Assembly (NCBI GenBank): GCA_030426665.1
Contig: JAUHYD010000001.1
Coordinates: 1-64,000, forward strand
Direction: 5' to 3'
Length of the DNA: 64,000 nt
Source of the DNA: Bacteroidia bacterium
GTDB lineage: Bacteria > Bacteroidota > Bacteroidia > Chitinophagales > Chitinophagaceae
Both the position numbers and the translations under genes were made by a program. Below, one piece after another: positions 31,065 to 40,785 of the stretch; position 1 is the stretch's first letter; every line of letters begins with the position of its first letter. A model generated the notes under the pieces. It saw nothing but the letters and a program-made list of their open reading frames with translations, was not told the DNA's origin and did not search any database.

Positions 31065-32630
31065 CTATAAGTATTTTCCCAATACCGGCATCCCTTTCAA
31101 CTCCTCGCGCTCTCTGCGCAAGATGAGAAACCCGAATAACGCCATTAGGCAGATACCCGACAAAAGCCGCAACGCAATAATATCAGTAAACACAAGTACT
31201 CCCTTTTGTACAAAAAACAAAGCCAGCATTGCAGTAATGTATCCCGTAAGCCTTCCGATGGGATATGGCACCGGGAAATACCTCTGACCGAGGGTATATG
31301 ACAAGACCATCATTGAGCCATATGCCGCCAATGTAGCCCAAGCGCATGCGTACATACCGTACACCGGAATCAGGAACAGGTTAAGCACAACAGTAATCGC
31401 AGCACCAACAAGCGTAATAAACATCCCGAATTGCATCCGGTCCGTTATCTTGTACCATACCGACAAATTATAGTAAATACCCAGTGCAATATTTGCTGCC
31501 AGCAAAATAGGTACAATACCCACCCCTTCCTGATACTTAGGTGCTATTAAGTGTTTCCACAAATCATCGGCAAACAATGCGGTAAACAAGAATGCACCAC
31601 ACAATGTAATAACAAACCACTTCATAACTCTCGCGTATGTTTTAGGTGCATTTTTATTTTCAGCTTCACGAAAGAAAAACGGTTCTGCAGACATCCTGAA
31701 AGCCATTATGAACAGCGTAATAAAAATGGCAATTTTATAATTTGCAGAGTATATGGCTACTGTCGTCTTTTGCTCCTCCATCGTCCCCGGAAGCAACTTC
31801 AGTAGCATTATCCGGTCAAGCGTTTCGTTTACCATACCTCCCATACCCACGATTATCATCGGCCAGCAATACGCAAATATCTTCTTCCACAAGGCAGCAT
31901 CGAAACGAAACCTGTAAGTACCCCACTCCCTGGCCAACAACAAAAATGTAATTACGTTTTGTACCACATTTGCCAGCAATACGAAGCCCACCGGTGTATA
32001 TCGGGCATACCAAATCGCAAACGCACTATCAGGGTGCGCAGACACAACGCCTGGGCAATAACCAATAAAGAAGATCGTCAACAGAACATTTACAGTTATA
32101 CCTGCAATACGGGTGAACGCATATTTACGGGGCCTACCCTCCTGACGCAACACAGCAAATGGTATAGCTGAGAGCGTATCAAATGCGAGTATCAATACAC
32201 ACAATACTATATACTCCGGGTGGCTGCCTTGTTCGAAAAAATCGGCAATCTGCTGACGTAATGCAATCAACAAAATACTAAAGAAGATCGTAGAAACTAA
32301 TAACGATGAAAAGGATGTTTGAAACAACCGATTCTTGTCATTCGACTTTGCAGCAAACCGGAAATAAGCAGTTTCCATACCATAGGTATAGATGATGTTG
32401 AAAAACGGAATAACTGCGTAAAAAACACTGATGTCGCCATACTGAACCATCCCCGAAGGACTGTTAAGCATGTAGGTAATTACCGGAGTCAGTACATAAT
32501 TGAGCAGCTTAGAAGCTATATTACTCAACCCGTACCAAATAGTCTGTCCGGCAAGTTGTTTTATCGATGTCAAGTGTTTTCTTTCAAAAATACACAGTAG
32601 CCGACAGAAGTCTGCATATTTTAAGACCAC
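31065..32630 (-). CDS. Wzx-like oligosaccharide flippase / polysaccharide biosynthesis membrane protein
   Basis: IKQLAGQTIWYGLSNIASKLLNYVLTPVITYMLN with many TM segments; typical MATE/Wzx N-terminus. Confidence 0.88.
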   Translation of the reverse strand: MVLKYADFCRLLCIFERKHLTSIKQLAGQTIWYGLSNIASKLLNYVLTPVITYMLNSPSGMVQYGDISVFYAVIPFFNIIYTYGMETAYFRFAAKSNDKNRLFQTSFSSLLVSTIFFSILLIALRQQIADFFEQGSHPEYIVLCVLILAFDTLSAIPFAVLRQEGRPRKYAFTRIAGITVNVLLTIFFIGYCPGVVSAHPDSAFAIWYARYTPVGFVLLANVVQNVITFLLLAREWGTYRFRFDAALWKKIFAYCWPMIIVGMGGMVNETLDRIMLLKLLPGTMEEQKTTVAIYSANYKIAIFITLFIMAFRMSAEPFFFREAENKNAPKTYARVMKWFVITLCGAFLFTALFADDLWKHLIAPKYQEGVGIVPILLAANIALGIYYNLSVWYKITDRMQFGMFITLVGAAITVVLNLFLIPVYGMYACAWATLAAYGSMMVLSYTLGQRYFPVPYPIGRLTGYITAMLALFFVQKGVLVFTDIIALRLLSGICLMALFGFLILRREREELKGMPVLGKYL

Positions 32631-32683
32631 TTTGTGTATAAAGTATCATAATATAGCAGGCTGTTAGCAAAAAGGCTACCTGA

Positions 32684-33724
32684 TTATTCTATAGTCCAGG
32701 TTTCCTTGCCTGATAATAGTTTATCAAGGTTCCCCTTCCCTTTTACCGCGATAATTTCCTGCAACTGCAATTGCATCTCATCTTCGTAAGTCGGTCTTTC
32801 CTTGGCATAAAATACGCCGAATGGTCTCGGAAAGTGTCCGGGCATAGAGGGGTTATCAAAGAAACGAGTGAGCATTTGCGCCTTATAGAAATCTGATTCA
32901 TCGTGTATCCAAAGGTCATCGACGCTTACGTCTCCACCAATCTCTACCAACTCTGGCTTATAGCCGTTTATGCGAATGCCTTTATTCTTTTCAGCACCAT
33001 ATATCAAGGGTTTTCCATGCTCCAATATCAGCGTCTCTTCCTGTTTTGTTCCCTTCTCGGTAAATATTGCAAAAGCCCCATCATTGAAGATGTTGCAGTT
33101 TTGGTAGATTTCCAGAAATGAAGAACCGTGATGGCCATGAGAACGCAAAAGCATCTCTTGCAAGTGCTTAGGGTCTCTATCCATTGCCCTTGCTATAAAT
33201 GAAGCGTCAGCACCGAGGGCCAATGCCAATGGATTAAATGGGTGATCAAGACTTCCCGCAGGAGTTGACTTCGTTACTTTATGCACCTCTGAAGTCGGGG
33301 AATACTGTCCCTTTGTCAGTCCGTATATCTGATTGTTAAATAGCAGAATATTTACATCGAAATTTCTCCTTAGCAAATGAATGGTATGGTTTCCGCCAAT
33401 GCTTAGTCCGTCTCCGTCTCCCGTAACAATCCAAACACTCAACTCCGGACGCGTCGCTTTCAAGCCCGACGCAATTGCAGTAGCACGTCCATGAATTGAG
33501 TGCATACCGTAAGTATTCATGTAATAAGGGAAACGCGAACTACAGCCTATTCCGGAAATAATAACTATCTGCTCTCTGGGAATCCCCGTCTGTGGAAGTA
33601 TTGTCTGAACTTGCTTCAATATTGAATAGTCTCCACAACCGGGACACCACCTCACCTCCTGATCGGTAGTAAAATCTTTCGCCGTAAGTGGCGCCGCTGC
33701 TACCGGAATTGTTGCTTCACTCAT
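32684..33724 (-). CDS. korB: 2-oxoacid:ferredoxin oxidoreductase, beta subunit
   Basis: VRWCPGCGDYSILKQVQ...IISGIGCSSRFPYYMNTYGMHSIHGRATAIASGLK...VWIVTGDGDGLSIGGNH (TPP-binding). Start likely MSEAT at 33724; track start is 33757. Confidence 0.92.
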   Translation of the reverse strand: MSEATIPVAAAPLTAKDFTTDQEVRWCPGCGDYSILKQVQTILPQTGIPREQIVIISGIGCSSRFPYYMNTYGMHSIHGRATAIASGLKATRPELSVWIVTGDGDGLSIGGNHTIHLLRRNFDVNILLFNNQIYGLTKGQYSPTSEVHKVTKSTPAGSLDHPFNPLALALGADASFIARAMDRDPKHLQEMLLRSHGHHGSSFLEIYQNCNIFNDGAFAIFTEKGTKQEETLILEHGKPLIYGAEKNKGIRINGYKPELVEIGGDVSVDDLWIHDESDFYKAQMLTRFFDNPSMPGHFPRPFGVFYAKERPTYEDEMQLQLQEIIAVKGKGNLDKLLSGKETWTIE

Positions 33725-33821
33725 ATTAGGTGCAAAATTACAACTTTGAACGCTCACGAAAAATAGATAATAAAGAAATTACAAATAATTTGAAATATTC
33801 CTTACATTTATAAGTGAAACA

Positions 33822-34256
33822 ATGTATTTGATTATGAAACATTCAATTATTCTCTTCGTTAGTCTATTGTTTTCATGCACTTTGTTTGCACAGGAATATC
33901 AGCCTGAAACATCCGCTCCATCCAGAAAAAAACCCAAAACAGCTATAGCAGGTACAATAAAGAATGCGAGAAAAATTCCCATGCAGAGTATTAAAGTATT
34001 TGTGTACAAAGGGGAAACCGATATTGTATCTTCAGGATATACAAATGAAAAGGGGTATTACGAAACAAGTTCCTTCCAACCCGGAGAGTACACCGTTAAG
34101 GTTATCTACCCTTCTTTCCGCAGGCTTGTTATTACTCGCGTCCCCGTCAGCTACCATAAGGTGACGCCCTTATACCTCACACTCAACGAGCCATTAGAGG
34201 ATTCTACGTTTATCTATTCTGATATTGCACCAACCAGGGCGTATACGCGCAGATAA
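33822..34256 (+). CDS. Secreted carboxypeptidase-regulatory-like domain protein
   Basis: Signal peptide, then IAGTIKNARKIPMQSIKVFVYKGETDIVSSGYTNEKGYYETSSFQPGEYTVKVIYPSFRRLVITRVPV. Confidence 0.75.
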   Translation: MYLIMKHSIILFVSLLFSCTLFAQEYQPETSAPSRKKPKTAIAGTIKNARKIPMQSIKVFVYKGETDIVSSGYTNEKGYYETSSFQPGEYTVKVIYPSFRRLVITRVPVSYHKVTPLYLTLNEPLEDSTFIYSDIAPTRAYTRR

Positions 34257-34284
34257 CACAATCCGGGGAGAAAAAACCACCCCG

Positions 34285-34339
34285 GCAGTAAAAAATGCTT
34301 CGCTTTTTTACTGCTTCCCCTCCTAAAAAATAGGAGGGG
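34285..34339 (+). terminator. Double hairpin after the 33822-34256 gene
   Basis: gcagtaaaaaa-tgcttcgc-ttttttactgc (11-bp stem, 34285-34314) followed by cccctccta-aaaaa-taggagggg (9-bp stem, 34317-34339). Confidence 0.6.
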
Positions 34340-34421
34340 AGTTCCCGTGTTATTTGTTCGTGTTGATTGTTGTTTGGGAATTGTCTGAGTCCGGATTTTC
34401 AGGACATGGCAGATGCAAGTA

Positions 34422-34685
34422 GCCGGGAAGGGGTTGCGCAATAGTTTTCTTTTTGCACGCGTTACTGTTGATAATCAGGTATTTATGCTGATTCTGCTTG
34501 TCAGAATTGCGCATTTTTTGCACACTCTTTGCCAGTGTTTGGGCAATTCTTGGTTGCAAGGGGGTGTCGTTTTGGAGTGCAGGATTTCTGTGAATTTGGC
34601 ATAGTGATAGGTTTTGGTTTGTAGTTATCTACGTATCAAAAATCAAGCCAAAAAGTGTAGTTGGCAGGGGAATGATATCATATTT
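34422..34685. repeat. Diverged dispersed intergenic repeat, copy A
   Basis: Collinear similarity with 56537-56803, including gataatcag...gaattgcgcattttttgcacactctttgcc..gtgt.tgggcaatt and catagtgata.ggttt...caaaaatcaagccaaaaag...aatgatatc. Confidence 0.7.
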
Positions 34686-34889
34686 GCAATAGTCGGCTTC
34701 CGACTCCGGTCATTGACAGCACCTTAACTCCAGGTTATCACAACACACTAAAACCCAACCTAATATCCATCCGTGAAAAAATTATAAATTTTCTGTATTT
34801 AATTTTAAATTTTTTTTTTGACTATATTTTGCTAACTTCATTTTTAAAATATAAAATATACCTTTTTCAAACCTTTAAAACACCTTATT

Positions 34890-36554
34890 ATGGCTAGCGT
34901 TTATGAAGTTTTTTGCGACCCGTCAGTAGCTGCGTTCAACACAGTCCGAACCGACTGCGTTTCAACAAATAATGTTGGAGTTGTCGGTGGAGCCTGCTCC
35001 TCAATTTTCGGGGGAGTACCCGCAGCAACTCCCAACAATACCAACAATGCAGACTTATCGACCATCCTTAACGGACAAAACCAGACCATCAGCATTTTTG
35101 CAGCCGGCCCACCTGCTGTACCCGGAGAGTACAACCTTATAGGCAATGGCTCGGGAAATACAGTTGCCGGCTTCTTCTCGGGCATTGCATTAGGAGAAGA
35201 CAACAATGTGTGTGGCACACACTCTATGATAGGCAGTGGACATTCCAATTGTATAGGTAGTGCATCTGCAGCTGCTGCGTTGCCTGTTGACTTTAGCTTT
35301 ATAGGAGGTGGAGAAAGCAATTTAATAGACTCTGACGCGACCAACGCCGCCAGCTATGGAGCAATAGGCGGCGGATTGAATAACCAGATAATAGCGGGCG
35401 TTAACCATGCCAACATAGGTGGAGGCAGTGGAAATATGGTTAATGGAGATTGCTCCAATATAAGTGGCGGTGATACCAACGGCATCGGAGGAGGTGCATC
35501 AATGCTACCTGCTGGCTTTAGCTTTATTGGTGGAGGACAGCAAAATTTTATCACAACGACAGCCGCATTGGGCAATACATTTGGCGTGATAGGCGGCGGT
35601 GAGGGAAACTACCTGCTGGAAAACTCGAATGCATCCTTTATTGGCGGAGGAAAGGATAACAGGGTATCGGCAGACCACTCTGTATTAAGTGGTGGGGAGA
35701 ACAACTTTGTTGGTGGCCTTACTCCGGGTGTTGATTGTGCTTGTTATAACTTCCTCGGTGGCGGCCAGAGAAACTGTATTGAGAGCAATAACCAACTATC
35801 TGTATTTCATAACGTATTGGGAGGAGGCTGTACCAATACTATATGCACAGATACCTGCCATAGCTTCTTAGGCGGCGGTAACATAAACTGTGTAGAAGGC
35901 AACTGGAACGGACTGGTAGGCGGCTGCAATAACCGTATGAACTGTTGTTTTTCCTTTATAGGTGGCGGACTTAACAATAATATCACCCTTACCGGGGCAG
36001 CTCCCGTAGGCACCTCTGCAATAGTTGCCGGTAACGATAACCGTATACTCAATCACAGTGTGTACTCAACTATCGGAAACGGTGTACTCAACAGGATAGA
36101 CAATACTTTCGGTTCGTTTATCGGTAGTGGCACAGACAACTGCATTGCTGCAGTATTGCCTGGTCCGGATATTGAGCGTTCGTTTATAGGCGGTGGTTAT
36201 ATTAATACGGTAAATGACAGCTGCGCTTCTATAGTAGGAGGAATGGAAAATACGATAAATGCAGGTGGTGTTGGTGGTTTTATTGGCGGTGGTTTAGGCA
36301 ACGTGGTCTCCGGCAACTACTCTGCTGTATTGGGTGGAAGTGGTAATAACGATGGAGGTTTCGCTTTTGCAGGTATATTTGGAAATGGTATTAATGCCGT
36401 AGCTAACGATATGTTCCATGTTTCCTGCTTGAATGCCGTGAATACACCTGTATTGGCTGGGCAGCCACTTGGCACACTAACATATGTTAACGCTACGCCT
36501 GGCATGGTTGCCGCGGGGTTTCCTTTAGGTTCAAAGATTGCTATGATAGCATAA
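34890..36554 (+). CDS. IGGG-repeat protein, predicted left-handed beta-roll/helix (YadA-head-like) of unknown function
   Basis: About 20 or more repeats like SFIGGGxxNxIxxxxS / NxIGGGSGNMVNGDCSNISGG; Cys-rich. N-terminus MASVYEVFCDPSVAAFNTVRTDCV shows no signal peptide. Confidence 0.8.
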   Translation: MASVYEVFCDPSVAAFNTVRTDCVSTNNVGVVGGACSSIFGGVPAATPNNTNNADLSTILNGQNQTISIFAAGPPAVPGEYNLIGNGSGNTVAGFFSGIALGEDNNVCGTHSMIGSGHSNCIGSASAAAALPVDFSFIGGGESNLIDSDATNAASYGAIGGGLNNQIIAGVNHANIGGGSGNMVNGDCSNISGGDTNGIGGGASMLPAGFSFIGGGQQNFITTTAALGNTFGVIGGGEGNYLLENSNASFIGGGKDNRVSADHSVLSGGENNFVGGLTPGVDCACYNFLGGGQRNCIESNNQLSVFHNVLGGGCTNTICTDTCHSFLGGGNINCVEGNWNGLVGGCNNRMNCCFSFIGGGLNNNITLTGAAPVGTSAIVAGNDNRILNHSVYSTIGNGVLNRIDNTFGSFIGSGTDNCIAAVLPGPDIERSFIGGGYINTVNDSCASIVGGMENTINAGGVGGFIGGGLGNVVSGNYSAVLGGSGNNDGGFAFAGIFGNGINAVANDMFHVSCLNAVNTPVLAGQPLGTLTYVNATPGMVAAGFPLGSKIAMIA

Positions 36555-36595
36555 TTGGGTTTGGGTTCAAATCTCACACAACTAATTTTTGTATT

Positions 36596-37936
36596 ATGAA
36601 GTGTTATATAGTATGGATTTTATTTTTGTTAGTTTCTACTGCGAGTGCACAAACGATTACCACATTTGCAGGTAACGGCACGGCCAGTGGCACTATTGGA
36701 GATGGGGGACCTGCAACTGCAGCATCGATAAATGGTGCGAATGGTGGCGCATTTGACAAACTGGGTAATTACTATGTTTGTGACATACTCGGACATAAGG
36801 TAAGGATGGTATCTCCTGCAGGAATTATTACTACAGTAGCCGGAACAGGAACAAGTGGAGATGGTGGGGATGGTGGACCTGCCACGGCAGCACAGTTAGA
36901 CAATCCGGGTGCTGTTGTTTTAGACACTTCAGGTAACGTTTACATAAGCGATGGTAATAATTTTAAAATCAAAAAGGTAACTAAAAGTACAGGGATGATA
37001 ACTACTGTAGCGGGAACAGGAATATCCGGTTATAATGGTGATAATATACCTGCTACCAACGCCCAATTGGGTGTCGTGCAGGACATGTGTATTGACAATA
37101 TAGGCAACTTGTACCTTGCTGACCAAGGTAATTATAGGGTTCGCAAAATAAATACATTGGGAATAATCAGTACAATTGGCGGGAATGGCGGGTTTAGTGC
37201 GACTGGCACCGGTGATGGTGGGGCTGCAACCACTTCTACGTTTAACTGGATAGCAAGTGTTATCGTTGATTATATGGGAAATGTTTTCGTTGCAGACATG
37301 AATGGTGCTAAGGTAAGAAAAATAAATACATCAGGCAGTATCAGCACAATTGCCGGAAACGGCGTTTACACTTACGTTGGAGACAATATACCTGCTACAG
37401 CGGCTCAATTTAGCCCTATGCGTATTACACTTGACAGGTCAAACAACATCGTAATAGCAGACAAATACAACCGTAGAGTATTGAAGGTGGACAATGTCGG
37501 CATTATTCATAGTATTGCTGGCAATGGCGCAACAGGGTATAGTGGTGACGGAGGCTCTGCCACAGCCGCTTCTTTAGATTTTCCGGCAGGTATTGTTTAT
37601 GACACCTGTGGTAATTTATATATTGCAGAATCTACCAACAGACGCGTACGCAAAGTAGCTTTCAACCCCGACTGTGTGCCTATAACCACCCATGCCATAA
37701 AACACAGCAAACATACCAACATATCGCTACACCCAAACCCCGCTACAAACACCATAACTATCACCACAAATGAGAACATGCACACCCTCACTATCTCCAA
37801 TATGCTGGGGCAGGTGGTGCTATCGGCGGAGTATAGTGGGCGCAAGCAGGCAAGGGTAGATGTGTCTGCCCTGCCACCGGGTGTGTATATGGTAAGGGTA
37901 AATGATAGATGGGTAGAGAAAATGATAAAAAGGTGA
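36596..37936 (+). CDS. NHL-repeat secreted protein with T9SS type A sorting domain
   Basis: Signal peptide (MKCYIVWILFLLVSTASAQ), NHL units (TVAGTGTSGDGGDGGPATAAQLDNPGAVVLDTSGNVYISDGNN). Ends ISLHPNPATNTITITT...LPPGVYMVRVNDRWVEKMIKR. Confidence 0.88.
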   Translation: MKCYIVWILFLLVSTASAQTITTFAGNGTASGTIGDGGPATAASINGANGGAFDKLGNYYVCDILGHKVRMVSPAGIITTVAGTGTSGDGGDGGPATAAQLDNPGAVVLDTSGNVYISDGNNFKIKKVTKSTGMITTVAGTGISGYNGDNIPATNAQLGVVQDMCIDNIGNLYLADQGNYRVRKINTLGIISTIGGNGGFSATGTGDGGAATTSTFNWIASVIVDYMGNVFVADMNGAKVRKINTSGSISTIAGNGVYTYVGDNIPATAAQFSPMRITLDRSNNIVIADKYNRRVLKVDNVGIIHSIAGNGATGYSGDGGSATAASLDFPAGIVYDTCGNLYIAESTNRRVRKVAFNPDCVPITTHAIKHSKHTNISLHPNPATNTITITTNENMHTLTISNMLGQVVLSAEYSGRKQARVDVSALPPGVYMVRVNDRWVEKMIKR

Positions 37937-38078
37937 CCCCTCCCAGAGCTACGCTCGTTCACTTGCGTTCACCCCAAAGGGGAGGAGGTGTTATTAGACA
38001 CTTGGCAAATGTTAGCGGTCCATGTTATGTTGTAAAGGTTGGTAGCACATGAACAGATAAAAACTTAAAAAACCCAAA

Positions 38079-39011
38079 ATGAAAATAGTACTACAGGTAA
38101 GTGGTGGTATTGGCAAAAGCATTGCCGCCACAGCAATATGCGCTGCCATTATGAAACAATACCCGGATGCAGAGCTTATCGTGCTTTCAGGCTATCCAGA
38201 TGTATTTGCACCCAACCCTAATGTGGCTATGTCGCTCAGCTTCAACAATCTCAACTACTTCTTCCCTCAGCACATTGAGGGAAGAGATACAAAGCTGTTT
38301 CTGCAAGACCCCTATCACGAAGAGGACTTTATATACCAGCGGGGACATCTTATAGAGGTGTGGTGCAAGATGTTCGGCATCCCCTACAATGGAGAACTGC
38401 CAGAGCTATACCTCACCTCTAAGGAGCAAACACAATACGCACCATTGTTCGCCTCAAACAAACCACTATTAGTTATGCAGACCAATGGCGGTGTATCGCC
38501 ACAGGGCGATAAATACTCCTGGCCCAGAGATCTGCCGATAGGTACGGCACAAAAGGTAGTTAACGCCATGGCAGAACAATACAACGTAGCACACATACGC
38601 AGAAAAGACCAACTGGCATTGCAAGGTGCCTACCCTGTTCATGCCGACTTCCGGGCATTGGCGGTACTGATAGGCATGAGTACCAAACGGTTGTTTATAG
38701 ATAGCTTTGCACAGCATACCGCTGCAGCATTGGGTTTACCCTCGGTAGTCTGTTGGGTAGCCAATGTACCATCACAGTTTGGGTACAAGATGCACACCAA
38801 TATAATGGCACATGACCCCACTCTACGCCCGGAGATGCGCAACTCTGTTTTCAGTAGATTCAACATCACCGGAAACGTAACGGAGTTCCCCTACCGCAAT
38901 GAGGAAGAAATATTTGATGCCGACCAACTCATAACAACACTCCGGGAAGAACCCAAAACAGAAATCAAAAAAAAGCAGTCAGAGAAAAATAGCGGAGCAG
39001 CCGTCAGGTAG
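38079..39011 (+). CDS. Glycosyltransferase family 9-like protein
   Basis: MKIVLQVSGGIGKSIAATAICAAIMKQYPDAELIVLSGYPDVF...FIDSFAQHTAAALGLPSVVCW resembles heptosyltransferase/GT-B ADP-sugar folds. Confidence 0.6.
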   Translation: MKIVLQVSGGIGKSIAATAICAAIMKQYPDAELIVLSGYPDVFAPNPNVAMSLSFNNLNYFFPQHIEGRDTKLFLQDPYHEEDFIYQRGHLIEVWCKMFGIPYNGELPELYLTSKEQTQYAPLFASNKPLLVMQTNGGVSPQGDKYSWPRDLPIGTAQKVVNAMAEQYNVAHIRRKDQLALQGAYPVHADFRALAVLIGMSTKRLFIDSFAQHTAAALGLPSVVCWVANVPSQFGYKMHTNIMAHDPTLRPEMRNSVFSRFNITGNVTEFPYRNEEEIFDADQLITTLREEPKTEIKKKQSEKNSGAAVR

Positions 39012-39172
39012 CGGGGAAGAATAGCGGAGGAGGTTGCCTACGTATAAGTATTTTGTCATGTTGACGCAGGAGACATCCACTACTGTTGCTGTTCATTAGA
39101 CCCTTCCTATCGGCAGATAAAGGTGACAGATGGGTTGGGAAGTCCTATTTCGGTAGCCAACGCACGCTGCCA

Positions 39173-39476
39173 CGGTTCGGCACGGCTGCCAATGACAAGA
39201 GGTTCTTTACTAAATTCGAATCTACCCCCAACCCCTAAAGGGGGGCGTGCTGCTGATACATCCCATGATGTCATTTTTAAAGTGCTTGTGCGCAGCAAAT
39301 TGTCATTCAGGTTGACCCACATATATAATGCCAACGCACACTAACTCGGTTCGGCACGGCTGCCAATGACAAGAGGTTCTTTACTAAATTCGAATCTACC
39401 CCCACCCGTAAAGGGGGGCGTGCTGCTGATACATCCCATGATGTCATTTTTAAAGTGCTTGTGCGCAGCAAATTGT
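39173..39476. repeat. Direct tandem repeat, two ~130-bp copies offset by ~174 bp
   Basis: cggttcggcacggctgccaatgacaagaggttctttactaaattcgaatctaccccc...gtgcgcagcaaattgt at 39173-39303 and 39347-39476. Confidence 0.9.
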
Positions 39477-39627
39477 TCACTCACCGTGACAGACTATACT
39501 ACCAGTGGGATGCCAACCCCATGTTTCTCTAAATTGTCAGGTCGACAACGGAGACATCCCCTAATCCTGCCGACTATCTTTAGGCATGGTGAGCCGAGCC
39601 GAAACATGACATTAAGGGTAAAACCGC

Positions 39628-40740
39628 CTACTTCTTGTAAACCTTTACGACAAAGGTAAAATCTTCAATTTTGTCAATCTGCTGCTCTCTGCCTATCCTA
39701 CTGATTTTGGGATATTTTGGTAGCTTGATACTCTTTTCATCGGGCAATTGCTGCAGCAAGTCAGTAATGGCTTTTGCGCTCACGGCATAAGTCTTTTCTT
39801 CTTTTTGTGAACCAACAGCGGTAAGCAAACCAAGAATATTGCCCTTTCCATCAATCATAGGGGAACCACTCTGTCCATGACCAACAGGCAACTCAAGCGT
39901 ATATTGGAGCGTGTTGCCATCAAAACCGTTTCTTGAGCTAATATACCCTTCGCTATAGGACAACTCATCTGTCGGATAGCCAAGGGTAAATATATGTGTT
40001 CCTAATCCTGCTTTAGACTTAGAAAAAGTGTACGGCAAATCGCCATCAGCAAACCTAAACCCTGCTCTGTCAACCTTCATTATTGCTACGTCAGCGTCAG
40101 CATCAAAGGTCACAAGAGAGGCCTTGAAATACTGTCCGTCGTTATTCAATATATACACAGAATCTCCATAACCATTTTCATCGTGTAGCACATGGTAGGC
40201 TGTCACGAAATAGCCATTATTGGTAAGTGCAAAACCGGTACCGGTCTTCTTTACATCAGACGGCGGCGGAGTACTTTTAATTGTCTTGTCTAGGTCAATC
40301 TCTAATTGCTTTTGCTTTTCTATCTGTTTTGCCTGAGCAATCTTCAGCCCCTTCACTTCCCTGCTGATGGTATTATACTTCGATTCTGTTTTGTTGAGCG
40401 TGGGCTTCAAACTCCAGAACGTGACTGTTGATGCAACAAAAGCAACACTTGCAGCAACACCAACCGTACGCCACAATTGCCCTGAAAATATAAAGTAATT
40501 CTTCTTTTGCTTTACCGGGGTGTCTATGACCTCCTGATGCACATCGCGCAGCATATTCTTAAAGCGTCTATGCTTCCCGCTATCAACCATAGAACGGAGG
40601 AGGTCTAAGGTTTCCTGAAATTCAGCCGCAAACACAGAATCAGAACGCAAACGGGCTGTCAATACATCTAATTCTTCAGGGGCCATCGTACCGGCGAGAT
40701 AGGATTCGGCAAGTTCACTAATTTTTTTGTTGACAGACAT
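39628..40740 (-). CDS. Membrane-anchored trypsin-like serine protease with N-terminal anti-sigma-like cytoplasmic domain
   Basis: N-terminus ISELAESYLAGTMAPEELDVLTARLRSD, TM segment (TVGVAASVAFVASTVTFW), coiled region, then protease motifs YFVTAYHVLHD (His), DADADVAIMKVDR (Asp), PVGHGQSGSPMID (Ser). Downstream of an ECF sigma gene on the same strand. Confidence 0.8.
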   Translation of the reverse strand: MSVNKKISELAESYLAGTMAPEELDVLTARLRSDSVFAAEFQETLDLLRSMVDSGKHRRFKNMLRDVHQEVIDTPVKQKKNYFIFSGQLWRTVGVAASVAFVASTVTFWSLKPTLNKTESKYNTISREVKGLKIAQAKQIEKQKQLEIDLDKTIKSTPPPSDVKKTGTGFALTNNGYFVTAYHVLHDENGYGDSVYILNNDGQYFKASLVTFDADADVAIMKVDRAGFRFADGDLPYTFSKSKAGLGTHIFTLGYPTDELSYSEGYISSRNGFDGNTLQYTLELPVGHGQSGSPMIDGKGNILGLLTAVGSQKEEKTYAVSAKAITDLLQQLPDEKSIKLPKYPKISRIGREQQIDKIEDFTFVVKVYKK

Positions 40741-40785
40741 TTATATAGTATATATCTTATTAAAACAATATTCCTTTTTCACTTA

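Noticed and set aside
31033-31287. Plus-strand 84-aa ORF overlapping the PAS gene stop
   Set aside because: Lies antisense within the flippase CDS and lacks recognisable features.
38079-39011. Nucleotide-binding protein based on SGGIGKS near the N-terminus
   Set aside because: SGGIGKS is not a full Walker A motif (GxxxxGKS/T); the rest fits a GT-B/GT9 fold better.
39123-39659. ORFs 39123-39344 and 39366-39659 sharing MTRGSLLNSNLPP
   Set aside because: The similarity comes from the duplicated intergenic repeat; not convincing proteins.
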